A stretch of 15,484 nucleotides of DNA from positions 1-15,484 of the forward strand of contig JBEKZS010000108.1 of the NCBI GenBank assembly GCA_049509635.1. Reading direction: 5' to 3'. Below, in pieces: positions 1-7,525 of the stretch. The stretch comes from Roseiarcus sp049509635. GTDB lineage: Bacteria > Pseudomonadota > Alphaproteobacteria > Rhizobiales > Beijerinckiaceae. The notes beneath the pieces are model-generated. The model was not told the origin of the DNA. It saw only the letters and a program-made list of their open reading frames with translations, and made no database searches. The position numbers and the translations under genes were made by a program. The stretch's first letter is position 1; each line of letters opens with the position of its first letter.

Positions 1-111
1 CAGATCGGCCCGGTAGAAATCATCGTGGACGCGTCTGAGATGGGCGACGAGCTGGTCGGCGACGTGGGACGCGAGCTGGGCGCGGCTGCAACGGACGACG
101 GGGAGCGGCAT
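1..111 (-). CDS. Possible 5' end of an unidentified gene, cut by the window edge
   Basis: The leftward frame is open from ATG at 111 to the window edge and reads MPLPVVRCSRAQLASHVADQ, followed by a segment ending in YRADL. The frame is also open further upstream, to GTG at 150 and ATG at 198. I prefer 111 because a promoter-like pair (163-168 and 139-144) lies just upstream and a weak GCGAGG-like ribosome-binding site precedes it. Only 37 residues are visible and I recognise no family. The opposite strand is also open here, so the coding strand is not certain. If real, the gene is divergent from the FAD-dependent dehydrogenase starting at 272. Confidence 0.3.
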   Translation of the reverse strand, partial: MPLPVVRCSRAQLASHVADQLVAHLRRVHDDFYRADL

Positions 112-138
112 GGCGGCCTCGCTGCCGGAAACGCCCCG

Positions 139-168
139 ATCATAGTGCACGGTCAGCGCCGGCGCCAA
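139..168 (-). promoter_or_regulatory. Candidate sigma-70-type promoter for the leftward gene at the left edge
   Basis: Reading leftward, TTGGCG (163-168) and TATGAT (139-144) are separated by 18 bp. This is a fair match to -35 and -10 boxes in an otherwise GC-dominated region, and a start codon follows at 111. Assigned by eye only. Confidence 0.3.
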
Positions 169-271
169 GCGCATCGCGCCGGCGCGGCGCGCGCGCATTG
201 ACAAGCCCCGGCGCCTGCAACACGGTCGCCCGGCGCGAAGCGGCGGCCCGCGTGCGCGCATGGGGGCGGCC

Positions 272-1930
272 ATGGGACTCGACGCCGACGTGCTCGTCAT
301 CGGCGCCGGGCTCGCCGGGCTGGTCGCGGCCTGCGAGGCCGCCGACGCCGGCCGGCGGGTCATCGTGCTCGACCAGGAGCCGGAGCAGAGCCTCGGCGGC
401 CAGGCGTTCTGGTCGCTCGGCGGGCTGTTCCTGGTCGACAGTCCCGAGCAGCGGCGGATGCGGATCCGGGATTCCCACGATCTCGCCTGGCAGGACTGGC
501 AGGGCGCGGCGGGCTTCGACCGCGACGAGGATCTGTGGCCGCGTCGCTGGGCGGAAGCTTACGTCGCGTTCGCGGCGGGCGAGAAGCGGTCCTGGCTGCG
601 CGCGATGGGCCATCGGTTCTTCCCGATTCTCGGCTGGGCGGAGCGCGGCGGCGGCGCGGCGACCGGCCACGGCAATTCGGTGCCGCGCTTCCATCTGACC
701 TGGGGCACCGGGCCCGGAATCATCGAGCCGTTCGTGCGCCGCGCGCGCGCGGCGGAGCAGGCCGGCCGGCTCGCATTCCGCTTCCGCCACCGCGTCGACG
801 AACTCGGGGTCACCAATGGCGTCGTCGACGGCGCCGGCGGCGCGGTGCTGGCGCCGAGCGAGGTCGCGCGCGGCCAAAGCAGCGGGCGCGAGATCGTCGG
901 CGGCTTCGCGCTGAAGGCGCAGGCGGTGATCCTCGCCTCGGGCGGCATCGGCGGCAATGCGGAACTCGTGCGCGCCCAGTGGCCGGCGCGGCTCGGCCGC
1001 GCGCCCGCGCGCATGGTCTGCGGCGTCCCCGACCATGTCGACGGCCGCGGCCTCGCGATCGCCGCCCGCGCCGGCGCCCGGCTCATCAACGGCGACCGCA
1101 TGTGGCACTATGTCGAGGGCGTTCATAACTGGGACCCGATCTGGCCCGCCCACGGCATCCGCATTCTGCCCGGGCCGTCGTCGATGTGGTTCGACGCGAC
1201 CGGCGCGCGGCTGCCGGCGCCGCTGTTCCCCGGCTACGACACGCTCGCCACGCTCGGGCACCTCATGCGCACGGGCCATGACCATTCCTGGTTCGTCGCC
1301 AACCAGAGCATCGTGCGCAAGGAATTCTCGCTGTCGGGCTCCGAGCAGAATCCGGATCTGACCGGGCGCGACTGGCGGCTGGTCGCGCGGCGCGCGATCG
1401 GCCGCCATGCGACGGCGCCGGTCGAGGCGTTCAAGCGCCACGGCGTCGACTTCATCGTCAAGGACCGCCTGCCCGATCTGGTGGCGGCGATGAACGCGCT
1501 CGCGGGCGACGGGCTGCTTTCGCCGGACGCGATCCGGCGCGAGATCGAGGCGCGCGACCGCGAGATCGCCAATCCCTTCGCCAAGGACGCGCAGGTGATC
1601 GGCATCCACAACGCCAGGCGGTTTCTCGGCGACCGGCTGGTGCGCGCCGCCGCGCCGCACCGCATCCTCGATCCCGCCCATGGCCCGCTGATCGCGGTGC
1701 GGCTCAACATCCTCACCCGCAAGACGCTCGGCGGCGTCGAGACCGATCTCGACGCGCGCGCCTTCGGCGAGGCCGGCGCGATCGTCCCCGGCCTCTATGC
1801 GGCGGGCGAGGCGGCGGGTTTCGGCGGAGGCGGGATGCACGGCTATCGCTCGCTGGAGGGGACGTTTCTCGGCGGCTGCCTGTTTTCGGGACGCGCCGCC
1901 GGGCGCGCGGCGGCGAAGGCGACGGGATGA
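272..1930 (+). CDS. FAD-binding dehydrogenase (KstD/fumarate-reductase-like flavoprotein)
   Basis: This is a 552-residue predicted flavin-dependent oxidoreductase, of about the usual length for the family. The N-terminus has the dinucleotide-binding fold: GAGLAG at residues 11-16 and, at the end of the second strand, LDQE near residues 33-36. A family-typical GGQAFWSLGGLFLVDSPEQ block follows. The C-terminus carries the second FAD-contacting segment, GLYAAGEAAGFGGGGMHGYR, then SLEG. This pattern matches the conserved bacterial 'predicted oxidoreductase' group related to 3-ketosteroid dehydrogenase and fumarate reductase flavoproteins. The true substrate is unknown, and no steroid-degradation genes are adjacent. 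An in-frame ATG also occurs at 260; I chose 272 because a GGGGGCGG ribosome-binding-like stretch precedes it and the glycine motif then sits at the usual distance from the start. No signal peptide or membrane segment is seen. It appears to be a single-gene unit, convergent with the lipoprotein gene. Confidence 0.9.
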   Translation: MGLDADVLVIGAGLAGLVAACEAADAGRRVIVLDQEPEQSLGGQAFWSLGGLFLVDSPEQRRMRIRDSHDLAWQDWQGAAGFDRDEDLWPRRWAEAYVAFAAGEKRSWLRAMGHRFFPILGWAERGGGAATGHGNSVPRFHLTWGTGPGIIEPFVRRARAAEQAGRLAFRFRHRVDELGVTNGVVDGAGGAVLAPSEVARGQSSGREIVGGFALKAQAVILASGGIGGNAELVRAQWPARLGRAPARMVCGVPDHVDGRGLAIAARAGARLINGDRMWHYVEGVHNWDPIWPAHGIRILPGPSSMWFDATGARLPAPLFPGYDTLATLGHLMRTGHDHSWFVANQSIVRKEFSLSGSEQNPDLTGRDWRLVARRAIGRHATAPVEAFKRHGVDFIVKDRLPDLVAAMNALAGDGLLSPDAIRREIEARDREIANPFAKDAQVIGIHNARRFLGDRLVRAAAPHRILDPAHGPLIAVRLNILTRKTLGGVETDLDARAFGEAGAIVPGLYAAGEAAGFGGGGMHGYRSLEGTFLGGCLFSGRAAGRAAAKATG

Positions 1931-2041
1931 CGGCCGGGCGGCGAAATCGTCAGCAGGCCGTCGCATTCGCATCGCCAGGCAGGCGCAGCCGTGCTTCCCG
2001 AGACGCGAGGGCCGGCGCCGCGCCGCCCGCGAGCCGCGGCC
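1931..2041. other. Convergent intergenic gap without a clear terminator
   Basis: These 111 bp separate the 3' ends of the FAD dehydrogenase and the lipoprotein gene. They are GC-rich, with short GGCC/GGCGCC palindromes around 2020-2041. I see no convincing stem followed by a T-run on either strand. Confidence 0.5.
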
Positions 2042-2356
2042 TCATTTCGCGGTTTCGATCCTGAAACCCAGGACGAGTTCCTCGGGAGTCTGCCTGAAAT
2101 TCTGCGCGACGGCCGCCCGCGTCGCCGCCGCCGTCGTGTCGAAGGTCTGGGTCGGGGGAAGCCGGGGAAATTCGACGCTCACCCGCAGCAGGCGACCGTT
2201 GCTCCAGTTGAAGCCGACGGTCGGCCGCGTTCCCGAGGATTTCTCCAGCGCGTCCTCGACCGATCGCGCCTCCTTGAACCCGTCGACGACGGTCCTCGCC
2301 GCATCGCACCCCGCCAGCGCGCAGGCGCAGACGCCGATCATCATCGCCTTCCGCAT
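2042..2356 (-). CDS. Small predicted lipoprotein at the end of the Ehr operon
   Basis: The product has 104 residues. It starts MRK, followed by a hydrophobic stretch ending in the lipobox LAGC with the lipidation cysteine at position 17, so it should be a membrane-anchored lipoprotein. The mature part is small and mixed polar, with a segment around GFNWSNGRLLRVSVEFPRLP that looks like two beta strands, and it ends FRIETAK. I recognise no named family. The start at 2356 is preceded by GGGAG at 5 nt. An upstream in-frame ATG at 2368 also has a ribosome-binding-like site (GAAGGA) but would place four extra residues before the signal peptide. The longer open frame further upstream is a shadow of the hyfI-like gene. 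The gene lies 50 bp after the hyfI-like stop on the same strand, so it may be cotranscribed as a ninth-position accessory or may be an independent neighbour. Confidence 0.75.
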   Translation of the reverse strand: MRKAMMIGVCACALAGCDAARTVVDGFKEARSVEDALEKSSGTRPTVGFNWSNGRLLRVSVEFPRLPPTQTFDTTAAATRAAVAQNFRQTPEELVLGFRIETAK

Positions 2357-2390
2357 TGTCGCTCCCATTTGCAGTCCTTCGCCGCCGGGC

Positions 2391-2408
2391 GAGCGGCTTC
2401 CTCCGCTC
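2391..2408 (-). terminator. Stem-loop at the hyfI-like stop codon (possible attenuator)
   Basis: GAGCGG (2391-2396) and CCGCTC (2403-2408) form a perfect 6-bp stem with a 6-nt loop that overlaps the stop codon of the hyfI-like gene. No T-run follows in the leftward direction. It could modulate readthrough into the lipoprotein gene or protect the mRNA end rather than act as a classical terminator. Confidence 0.25.
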
Positions 2409-2922
2409 ACGCGCTCCTGGCCATCACCGCCAGCAGCCCCTTCATCAGCGCGGTCGGCGTCGGCGGGCAGCCGGGAATGTGCAGGTCGACCGGCGCCACA
2501 GCGGAAACCCCGCCGAGGCAGGCGTAGCTTCCCGCATAGAGCCCGCCGTCGAGCGCGCAGCCGCCGGCGGCGATCACCCATTTGGGCGACGGCGTCGCGT
2601 CATAGGCGCGCCGCAGCGCCTCGGCCATGTTGCGCGTGACCGGGCCGGTGACCAGCAGCGCGTCGGCGTGGCGCGGCGAGGCGACGAAGCGGAAGCCGAA
2701 CCGCTCGATGTCGTAGAAGGCGTTGCTGAGCGCGTGGATTTCGAGTTCGCAGGCGTTGCAGGAGCCGGCGTCGACATGGCGGATCGACAGGCTGCGGCCG
2801 AGCCGCCCCCGCGCCGCGCCGTCCACCGCGGCGGCGAGCGCGGCGAGTTCGGGATCGTCCGCCTTCGGCGCCGGCTCGGTCAGCGCCGGCCGCGTCACGC
2901 TCTGGAACAGGGTCCGGCGCAT
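2407..2922 (-). CDS. hyfI: HyfI/NuoB-like [4Fe-4S] subunit of Ehr complex
   Basis: The product has 171 residues and belongs to the NuoB / hydrogenase small-subunit family that carries the cluster nearest the catalytic or quinone site. The four expected cluster ligands are present: C55 and C58 in a hydrogenase-style C-x2-C (GSCNACELE), C122 in GGCALDG, and C152 in PGCPPTP. Complex I NuoB has adjacent cysteines at the first site, so this protein is closer to the group-4 hydrogenase (HycG/HyfI) form. C135 is an additional cysteine. The N-terminal ~35 residues are a variable extension. The start at 2922 is supported by an AGGGG ribosome-binding site that overlaps the TAG stop of the upstream large-subunit gene, an 11-nt gap. 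The product should sit in the peripheral arm between the large subunit and the membrane subunit HyfC. The intact cluster site implies that electron transfer is retained. Confidence 0.92.
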   Translation of the reverse strand: MRRTLFQSVTRPALTEPAPKADDPELAALAAAVDGAARGRLGRSLSIRHVDAGSCNACELEIHALSNAFYDIERFGFRFVASPRHADALLVTGPVTRNMAEALRRAYDATPSPKWVIAAGGCALDGGLYAGSYACLGGVSAVAPVDLHIPGCPPTPTALMKGLLAVMARSA

Positions 2923-2933
2923 CGGCGGTTCCC

Positions 2934-4448
2934 CTAAAGGTCGTGCCCGGAATAGGAGCAGTTGAACGATTTGTTGCACAGCGGGAAATCGGCGACGATA
3001 TTGCCCTCGATCGCCGCCTCCAGCAGCGGCCACTGGAACCAGGAGGGGTCGCGCAGATGGCAGCGCGCGACCGCGCCGTCGGCCCCGAGCCGCGCCCAGG
3101 CGAGAATGTCGCCGCGAAACCCCTCGACCAGCGCGAGCCCCTCGCGCGGCGCGCCGGCGACGGGCAGCGCCGTGCGGGTTTGCCCGCCCGGAAGCGCATC
3201 GAGGATCTGATCGATCAGCGCGAGGCTCTGCTCGACCTCGCGAATGCGGATCCAGATGCGGGCGTTGACGTCGCCCTCGGTCAGCACCGGCGTCTCGAAC
3301 CGCAGGCGGTCGTAGGGGGGATAGGCGAGGTCGCGGCGCGCGTCGAAGTCGCGCCCCGACGCGCGCCCGACATAGCCGCCGGCGCCGAAACGTTGCGCGA
3401 GACCGGCGCGCAGCCGGCCTGCGCCGACGGTGCGGTCCTGCAGCGAGGCGGTGTTGTCGTAGAGCTCCACGAGGCCGGGGAAGGCGGCGCGGATGGTCGC
3501 GAGCAGGTCGCGGATCGCCGCCGGTCCCGAGGCCGCGAGATCGACCGCCGTCCCGCCCGGCGCGACCGCGTCCATCATCAGCCGGTGGCCGAAACAGGCG
3601 GCCGAAGCGCGCAGCACGCGCTCGCGCAGGATTCCGGTGTTGGCGTGCATCAGCGCGAACGAGGCGTCGTTGCAGATCGCGCCGATGTCGCCCAAATGAT
3701 TGGCGAGCCGTTCGAGCTCGGCCATCAGCGCGCGCAGCCAGGCCGCGCGCGGCGGCGCCTCGACGCCGAGCGCAGCCTCGACCGCGCGCGCGAAGGCGAT
3801 CGAGCAGGCGACCGTGCTGTCGCCCGAAACGCGCGCGGCGAGCTGGGCCGCGCGCTCCACCGAAGCGCCGGCCATCAGCCCCTCGACCCCCTTGTGGACA
3901 TAGCCGAGCCGGGCCTCGAGCCGCACGATCGTCTCGCCGCCGGCGTGAAAGCGGAAATGGCCGGGCTCGATGATCCCGGCGTGGACGGGGCCGACCGGAA
4001 TCTGGTGCACGCCCTCGCCCTCGGCGGTCAGGAAGGCGTAGGGCGGCGGCGCGTCGGGCGCCGGCGCGCGCGCGCCGAGCGGCGCGCTCACCGACCAGCG
4101 GCCGTGATCGAGCCAGGGGCGCGGGTCGGGCGCGCCGACGGCCCGGTAGCCGTAGAGATCCTGGATCGCGCGCTCCGGCCGGATCGCCGGTGCATGCCGG
4201 GCGCCGACCGAGGGAAACGCGCCGCCGGCGCAGGCCAGACTCGCGATCGCCATCGCCCGGGCCGGCGCGTCGAGCAGCGCCATATGCACGGCGCCGTCGT
4301 CGCCCCAGAGGCCCGCGAGCGTCCACAGCCCGTCGCCGAGCTGGCCGGCGAGGCCGCGCCAGAGCTCGGCGTCGACGGCGTGGCGCGGCCAGGGCCGGCT
4401 GTCCGCCGCCACCGGCGCGCCCGACAGGGCATCGGCGAGACTGGTCAT
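2934..4448 (-). CDS. hyfG: HyfG/HycE-like large subunit lacking NiFe ligands (Ehr type)
   Basis: The product has 504 residues. It has a NuoC-like N-terminal region (about residues 20-115) fused to a NuoD / hydrogenase-3 large-subunit domain (about 145-504), the arrangement of HyfG and HycE. Family landmarks include VGPVHAGIIEPGHFRF (152-167), GYVHKGVEGLM (182-192) and ELERLANHLGDIGA (244-257). The nickel motif expected as R-x-C-G-x-C reads R206-V-S208-G-D-S211, so both cysteines are serine. The C-terminal motif, DPCxxC in HycE, is replaced by a tail reading DFPLCNKSFNCSYSGHDL; by my alignment S498 and G501 take the ligand positions. C491 and C497 are not in a CxxC. The protein therefore should not bind a NiFe centre and fits the energy-converting-hydrogenase-related group. 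The start at 4448 follows the hyfF stop by 7 nt, with a GAGG ribosome-binding site straddling it; a longer in-frame start at 4478 lies inside hyfF and is less likely. Confidence 0.92.
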   Translation of the reverse strand: MTSLADALSGAPVAADSRPWPRHAVDAELWRGLAGQLGDGLWTLAGLWGDDGAVHMALLDAPARAMAIASLACAGGAFPSVGARHAPAIRPERAIQDLYGYRAVGAPDPRPWLDHGRWSVSAPLGARAPAPDAPPPYAFLTAEGEGVHQIPVGPVHAGIIEPGHFRFHAGGETIVRLEARLGYVHKGVEGLMAGASVERAAQLAARVSGDSTVACSIAFARAVEAALGVEAPPRAAWLRALMAELERLANHLGDIGAICNDASFALMHANTGILRERVLRASAACFGHRLMMDAVAPGGTAVDLAASGPAAIRDLLATIRAAFPGLVELYDNTASLQDRTVGAGRLRAGLAQRFGAGGYVGRASGRDFDARRDLAYPPYDRLRFETPVLTEGDVNARIWIRIREVEQSLALIDQILDALPGGQTRTALPVAGAPREGLALVEGFRGDILAWARLGADGAVARCHLRDPSWFQWPLLEAAIEGNIVADFPLCNKSFNCSYSGHDL

Positions 4449-4455
4449 CGCCGCC

Positions 4456-5910
4456 TCATCGCAGCAGGCCCGCGACATGCTGGAACCAGGCGATCAGCGG
4501 CGGCGGCAGATAGACGCCGGCCGCCAGCACGAGGCCGAGATGGGCGAGGATCGGCAGGTACGAGGCGCGCACCGGCGCCGCACTGCCGGTCGGCGCGCCG
4601 AACGCCATGCCCTGCAGGCGCAGCAGCAAGGCGCCGAAGGCGATCAGCAGGCCGGCGACGAGCGGGATCGCCAGCCAGGGCGCACGTGCGAAGGTCGAGC
4701 CGACCACCAGGAACTCGCTCATGAACATGCCGAGCGGCGGCAGGCCGGCGATCGCGAACACGCCGACGACGAGGCACCAGCCGAGCAAGGGATGGGTGAC
4801 GGTGAGGCCGCGCACGTCGGCGATCTTCTGCGACCCCTTGAGCTGGGCGATATGGCCGACGGTGAAGAAGATCGCCGATTTGGTCAGGCTGTGCATGATC
4901 ATGTGGAGGAGCCCGGCGAAATTGGCCAGCGGGCCGCCGATGCCGAACGCGAAGGCGATGACGCCCATGTGCTCGATCGAGGAATAGGCGAACATCCGCT
5001 TGATGTCGCGCCGCCGGTACAGCATCAACGCGGCGAAGACGAGCGACAAGAGGCCGAGCATCGCCATCAGCGGCCCCGGCGCGATCGCCGCCGGATTGCC
5101 GTCGAGCAACAGCTTGAACCGCAACACCGCATAGAGCGCGACGTTGAGCAGCAGGCCCGAAAGCACCGCCGAGATCGGCGTCGGGCCTTCCGAATGGGCG
5201 TCGGGCAGCCAGGCGTGGAGCGGGACGAGGCCGACCTTGGCGCCGTAGCCGAGCAGCAGGAACACGAAGGCGAGGTCGAGCTGGGCGGGATCGAACGCCG
5301 CGACATGGGCGATCAGCACCGTCCAGACCATGCCGTCGAGCCCTTCGCCGACCACCGGCCGCGCGGCCATGTAGACCAGGATCGTGCCGAACAGCGCGAG
5401 CGCGATGCCGACGCTGCCGAGGATGAAATATTTCCACGCCGCCTCGATCGCTTCGGGCGTGCCGTAGATCCCGACCATCAGCACCGTGGTGAGCGTCGCC
5501 GTCTCGATCGCCACCCACATCAGGCCGATGTTGTTGGCGACGAGCGCGAGATTCATCGCGAACAGCAGCAGCTGATACATCGCGTGATAGAAGCGCAGCT
5601 GGATCGGCGCGAGCCGGCCGGTCTCGCGCTCATGGGCGATGTAGCTCGCGCTGAACACGCTGGTGGTGAAGGCGACGAAGGTGTTCAGCACGATGAAGAC
5701 GATGTTGAGATCGTCGACGAGAATGTAGGAGCCCGTCTGCGTCGCCGAATTCGACGCGAACAGCGACAGCGCGGCGAGGAAGGTCAGCAGGGCGGAGGCC
5801 ATGTTGAGCCGCGCCGAGGCGCGATAGCCCGGCGTCGCCGCCAGCAGGACCGCGGTCGCCGCGGGAATGGCGAGGATCAGCGTCGTGCCGTCGGGGAGAT
5901 GGGCGATCAT
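4456..5910 (-). CDS. hyfF: HyfF: proton-translocating antiporter-like membrane subunit
   Basis: The product has 484 residues and about 14 predicted membrane helices. It is homologous to NuoL/NuoM/MrpA-D and is the HyfF branch of hydrogenase-4, slightly shorter than the E. coli protein as I remember it. Residues of the proton channel can be placed: E136 in WVAIETATLTT (helix 5), K225 in GAKVGLVPLHAWLPDAH (helix 7), K266 in helix 8, K304 in DIKRMFAYSSIEHMG, H336, H340 and K344 in HMIMHSLTKSAIFF, and E399 in MFMSEF. A terminal glutamate there resembles NuoM more than NuoL, which has lysine. Having the full set suggests a working ion channel. The ATG overlaps the hyfE stop as ATGA. The product would form part of the membrane arm with HyfB. 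Confidence 0.93.
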   Translation of the reverse strand: MIAHLPDGTTLILAIPAATAVLLAATPGYRASARLNMASALLTFLAALSLFASNSATQTGSYILVDDLNIVFIVLNTFVAFTTSVFSASYIAHERETGRLAPIQLRFYHAMYQLLLFAMNLALVANNIGLMWVAIETATLTTVLMVGIYGTPEAIEAAWKYFILGSVGIALALFGTILVYMAARPVVGEGLDGMVWTVLIAHVAAFDPAQLDLAFVFLLLGYGAKVGLVPLHAWLPDAHSEGPTPISAVLSGLLLNVALYAVLRFKLLLDGNPAAIAPGPLMAMLGLLSLVFAALMLYRRRDIKRMFAYSSIEHMGVIAFAFGIGGPLANFAGLLHMIMHSLTKSAIFFTVGHIAQLKGSQKIADVRGLTVTHPLLGWCLVVGVFAIAGLPPLGMFMSEFLVVGSTFARAPWLAIPLVAGLLIAFGALLLRLQGMAFGAPTGSAAPVRASYLPILAHLGLVLAAGVYLPPPLIAWFQHVAGLLR

Positions 5911-6569
5911 CGGCGCCGGCCCGGGCGGCGGTCGAGCGCGCGGTCGTCGACGGTGTCGAACCGCTCGCGGATGCGGAACAGGAACACGCCGATGACGATG
6001 AAGGCGAACAGGACGGAGAACGCGACCGAGATTTCGACCACCAGCGGCATGCCCTTGGCGCCGGTCGCGGCGAGGATCAGCCCGTTCTCCAGCGACATGA
6101 AGCCGATGACCTGGCTGACCGCATTGCGCCGCGTCACCATCATCAGCAGGCCGAGCATCACCACCGACAGCGCGAAGGCGAGATCCTCGCGCGCGAGCGG
6201 GTCGGCGTCGGCGGTGACGCGCAGCATCACCACCATGGAGAGCGCGACCAGAGCCAGGCCGGCGATCATGATCGGGCCGAATCCGCCGACGATCTCGACC
6301 TCGCGCCGCATGCCGAGGCGGGCGATGATCCGATGCAGCGCGATCGGGATCACAATCGCCTTGAACGTCAGCGCGATCGCGGCGGTGACATAGAGATGCG
6401 GCGCGTCCTGGACATAGGCCTGCCAGGCGACCGACAGGGTGAGGACGACGGCCTGCAGCGCGAAGACGTTGAGCAGCGAATAGAGCCGGTTCTGATACAG
6501 CAGCAGGAAGCTGACGAGCACGAGGCCGCCGGCGAGCAGATGGGCGAAATCGAAGGCGAGGCCCTTCAT
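5907..6569 (-). CDS. hyfE: HyfE: NuoK-like membrane subunit
   Basis: The product has 220 residues, close to hydrogenase-4 HyfE, with about six to seven hydrophobic helices. The C-terminal half resembles NuoK/MrpC: a helix with MSLENGLILA containing E161 and a following helix with VVEISVAFSVLFAF containing E179, like the paired glutamates that relay protons in NuoK. The N-terminal half is a further set of helices (residues 8-50 and 57-80). The tail after about residue 200 is charged and arginine-rich and should face the cytoplasm. The ATG at 6569 shares one base with the hyfC stop (TGATG), and the TGA stop overlaps the hyfF start by 4 nt, so all three are likely translationally coupled. The role is to link HyfC to the antiporter-like subunits in the membrane arm. 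Confidence 0.9.
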   Translation of the reverse strand: MKGLAFDFAHLLAGGLVLVSFLLLYQNRLYSLLNVFALQAVVLTLSVAWQAYVQDAPHLYVTAAIALTFKAIVIPIALHRIIARLGMRREVEIVGGFGPIMIAGLALVALSMVVMLRVTADADPLAREDLAFALSVVMLGLLMMVTRRNAVSQVIGFMSLENGLILAATGAKGMPLVVEISVAFSVLFAFIVIGVFLFRIRERFDTVDDRALDRRPGRRR

Positions 6570-7525
6570 CAGAGGCTCCGCGAAACGAAACGCAGCAGCA
6601 CGGCGAGAAAGCCGAGCATCAGCGCGACCCCGACGAAATCGGGGACGCGGAAGACCCGCATCTTGGCGATCGTCGTCTCGAACGTCGCGAGCGCGATTCC
6701 GGCGACGGCGAGCTTGCCGACATAGGCGAGGACGCCGATCGAAAGCGCGCCGAGTCCCCTGCCGACCGGCGCGATGCCCCAGGGCGCGAACACGCAGGCG
6801 ATCAGCGAGACATAGAGCAGCAGCTTGAGCGCTGCGGCGAGTTCGATCACGGCGAGATGGCGGCCCGAATATTCCAGCGCCATCGCCTCGTGGACCATGG
6901 TCAGCTCGAGGTGGGTCGCCGGATTGTCGACCGGAATGCGGCCGTTCTCGACGATCGCGACGATCACCAGCGCGACCAGCGCCATGCCGAGCGAGACGCG
7001 CAGTCCGACTTCGGGCGAGGTCATGAACGCGGCGACGGTCGAGAGCTGGGTCGAGCCGGCGACCAGCGCGAGCGTGAACACGATCATGATCAGCGCCGGC
7101 TCGGCGAGCGTGGCGAACATCGCCTCGCGGCTCGCCCCGATGCCGCCGAAGCTGGTCCCCACGTCCATGCCCGCCAGGGCGAGCAAGAACCGCGCGCTGC
7201 CGAGCAGGGCGATGATGGCGATGAGATCGGCCGACCAGCTGAACAGCAGCCCGGTCGCGAAGGTCGGCGTCAGCGCGGCGGCGACCCAGGTCGCCGCGAA
7301 CACCAGATAGGGCACGAAGCGGAACAGCCACGAGGCGCCGTCGGCGACCACCGCCTCCTTGCGGGTCAGCCGGATGAGGTCGCGATAGGGCTGCAGCAGC
7401 GGCGGCCCGCGCCGGCGCAGCAGGCGCGCCTCGAGCTTGCGCACGAAGCCGGTAAGCAGCGGCGCCAGCAGCAGCACCAGCAGCATCTGCGAGACCTGGA
7501 CGCCGAGGTCGCCGATCAGGGCCAT
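6569..7525 (-). CDS. hyfC: HyfC/NuoH-like membrane anchor subunit
   Basis: The product has 318 residues and about eight membrane helices. It belongs to the NuoH / HycD / HyfC family, which docks the peripheral arm on the membrane and in complex I forms much of the quinone chamber. Conserved cytoplasmic-loop signatures are visible: RRRGPPLLQPYRDLIRLTRKE (residues 37-57), GASREAMFATLAEP (130-143), and ENGRIPVDNPATHLEL (193-208) followed by VHEAMALEYSG (211-221). E193, D200, E207, E213 and E218 are the acidic residues typical of this loop. The start at 7525 overlaps the last 10 nt of hyfB. The stop overlaps the hyfE start by one base. The intact acidic loop means energy coupling between the redox site and the pump modules may be retained, although the redox substrate is unclear. 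Confidence 0.92.
   Translation of the reverse strand: MALIGDLGVQVSQMLLVLLLAPLLTGFVRKLEARLLRRRGPPLLQPYRDLIRLTRKEAVVADGASWLFRFVPYLVFAATWVAAALTPTFATGLLFSWSADLIAIIALLGSARFLLALAGMDVGTSFGGIGASREAMFATLAEPALIMIVFTLALVAGSTQLSTVAAFMTSPEVGLRVSLGMALVALVIVAIVENGRIPVDNPATHLELTMVHEAMALEYSGRHLAVIELAAALKLLLYVSLIACVFAPWGIAPVGRGLGALSIGVLAYVGKLAVAGIALATFETTIAKMRVFRVPDFVGVALMLGFLAVLLRFVSRSL

Noticed and set aside
140..1972. 610-residue leftward open frame opposite the FAD dehydrogenase
   Set aside because: It is arginine-, alanine- and glutamate-rich low-complexity sequence with no family features and lies exactly antisense to a clear flavoprotein; long antisense frames are expected at this GC content.
4477..6393. 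638-residue rightward open frame opposite hyfF and hyfE
   Set aside because: The product is a highly charged composition artefact (runs of R, E, D, Q, H) that mirrors membrane-protein codons on the other strand.
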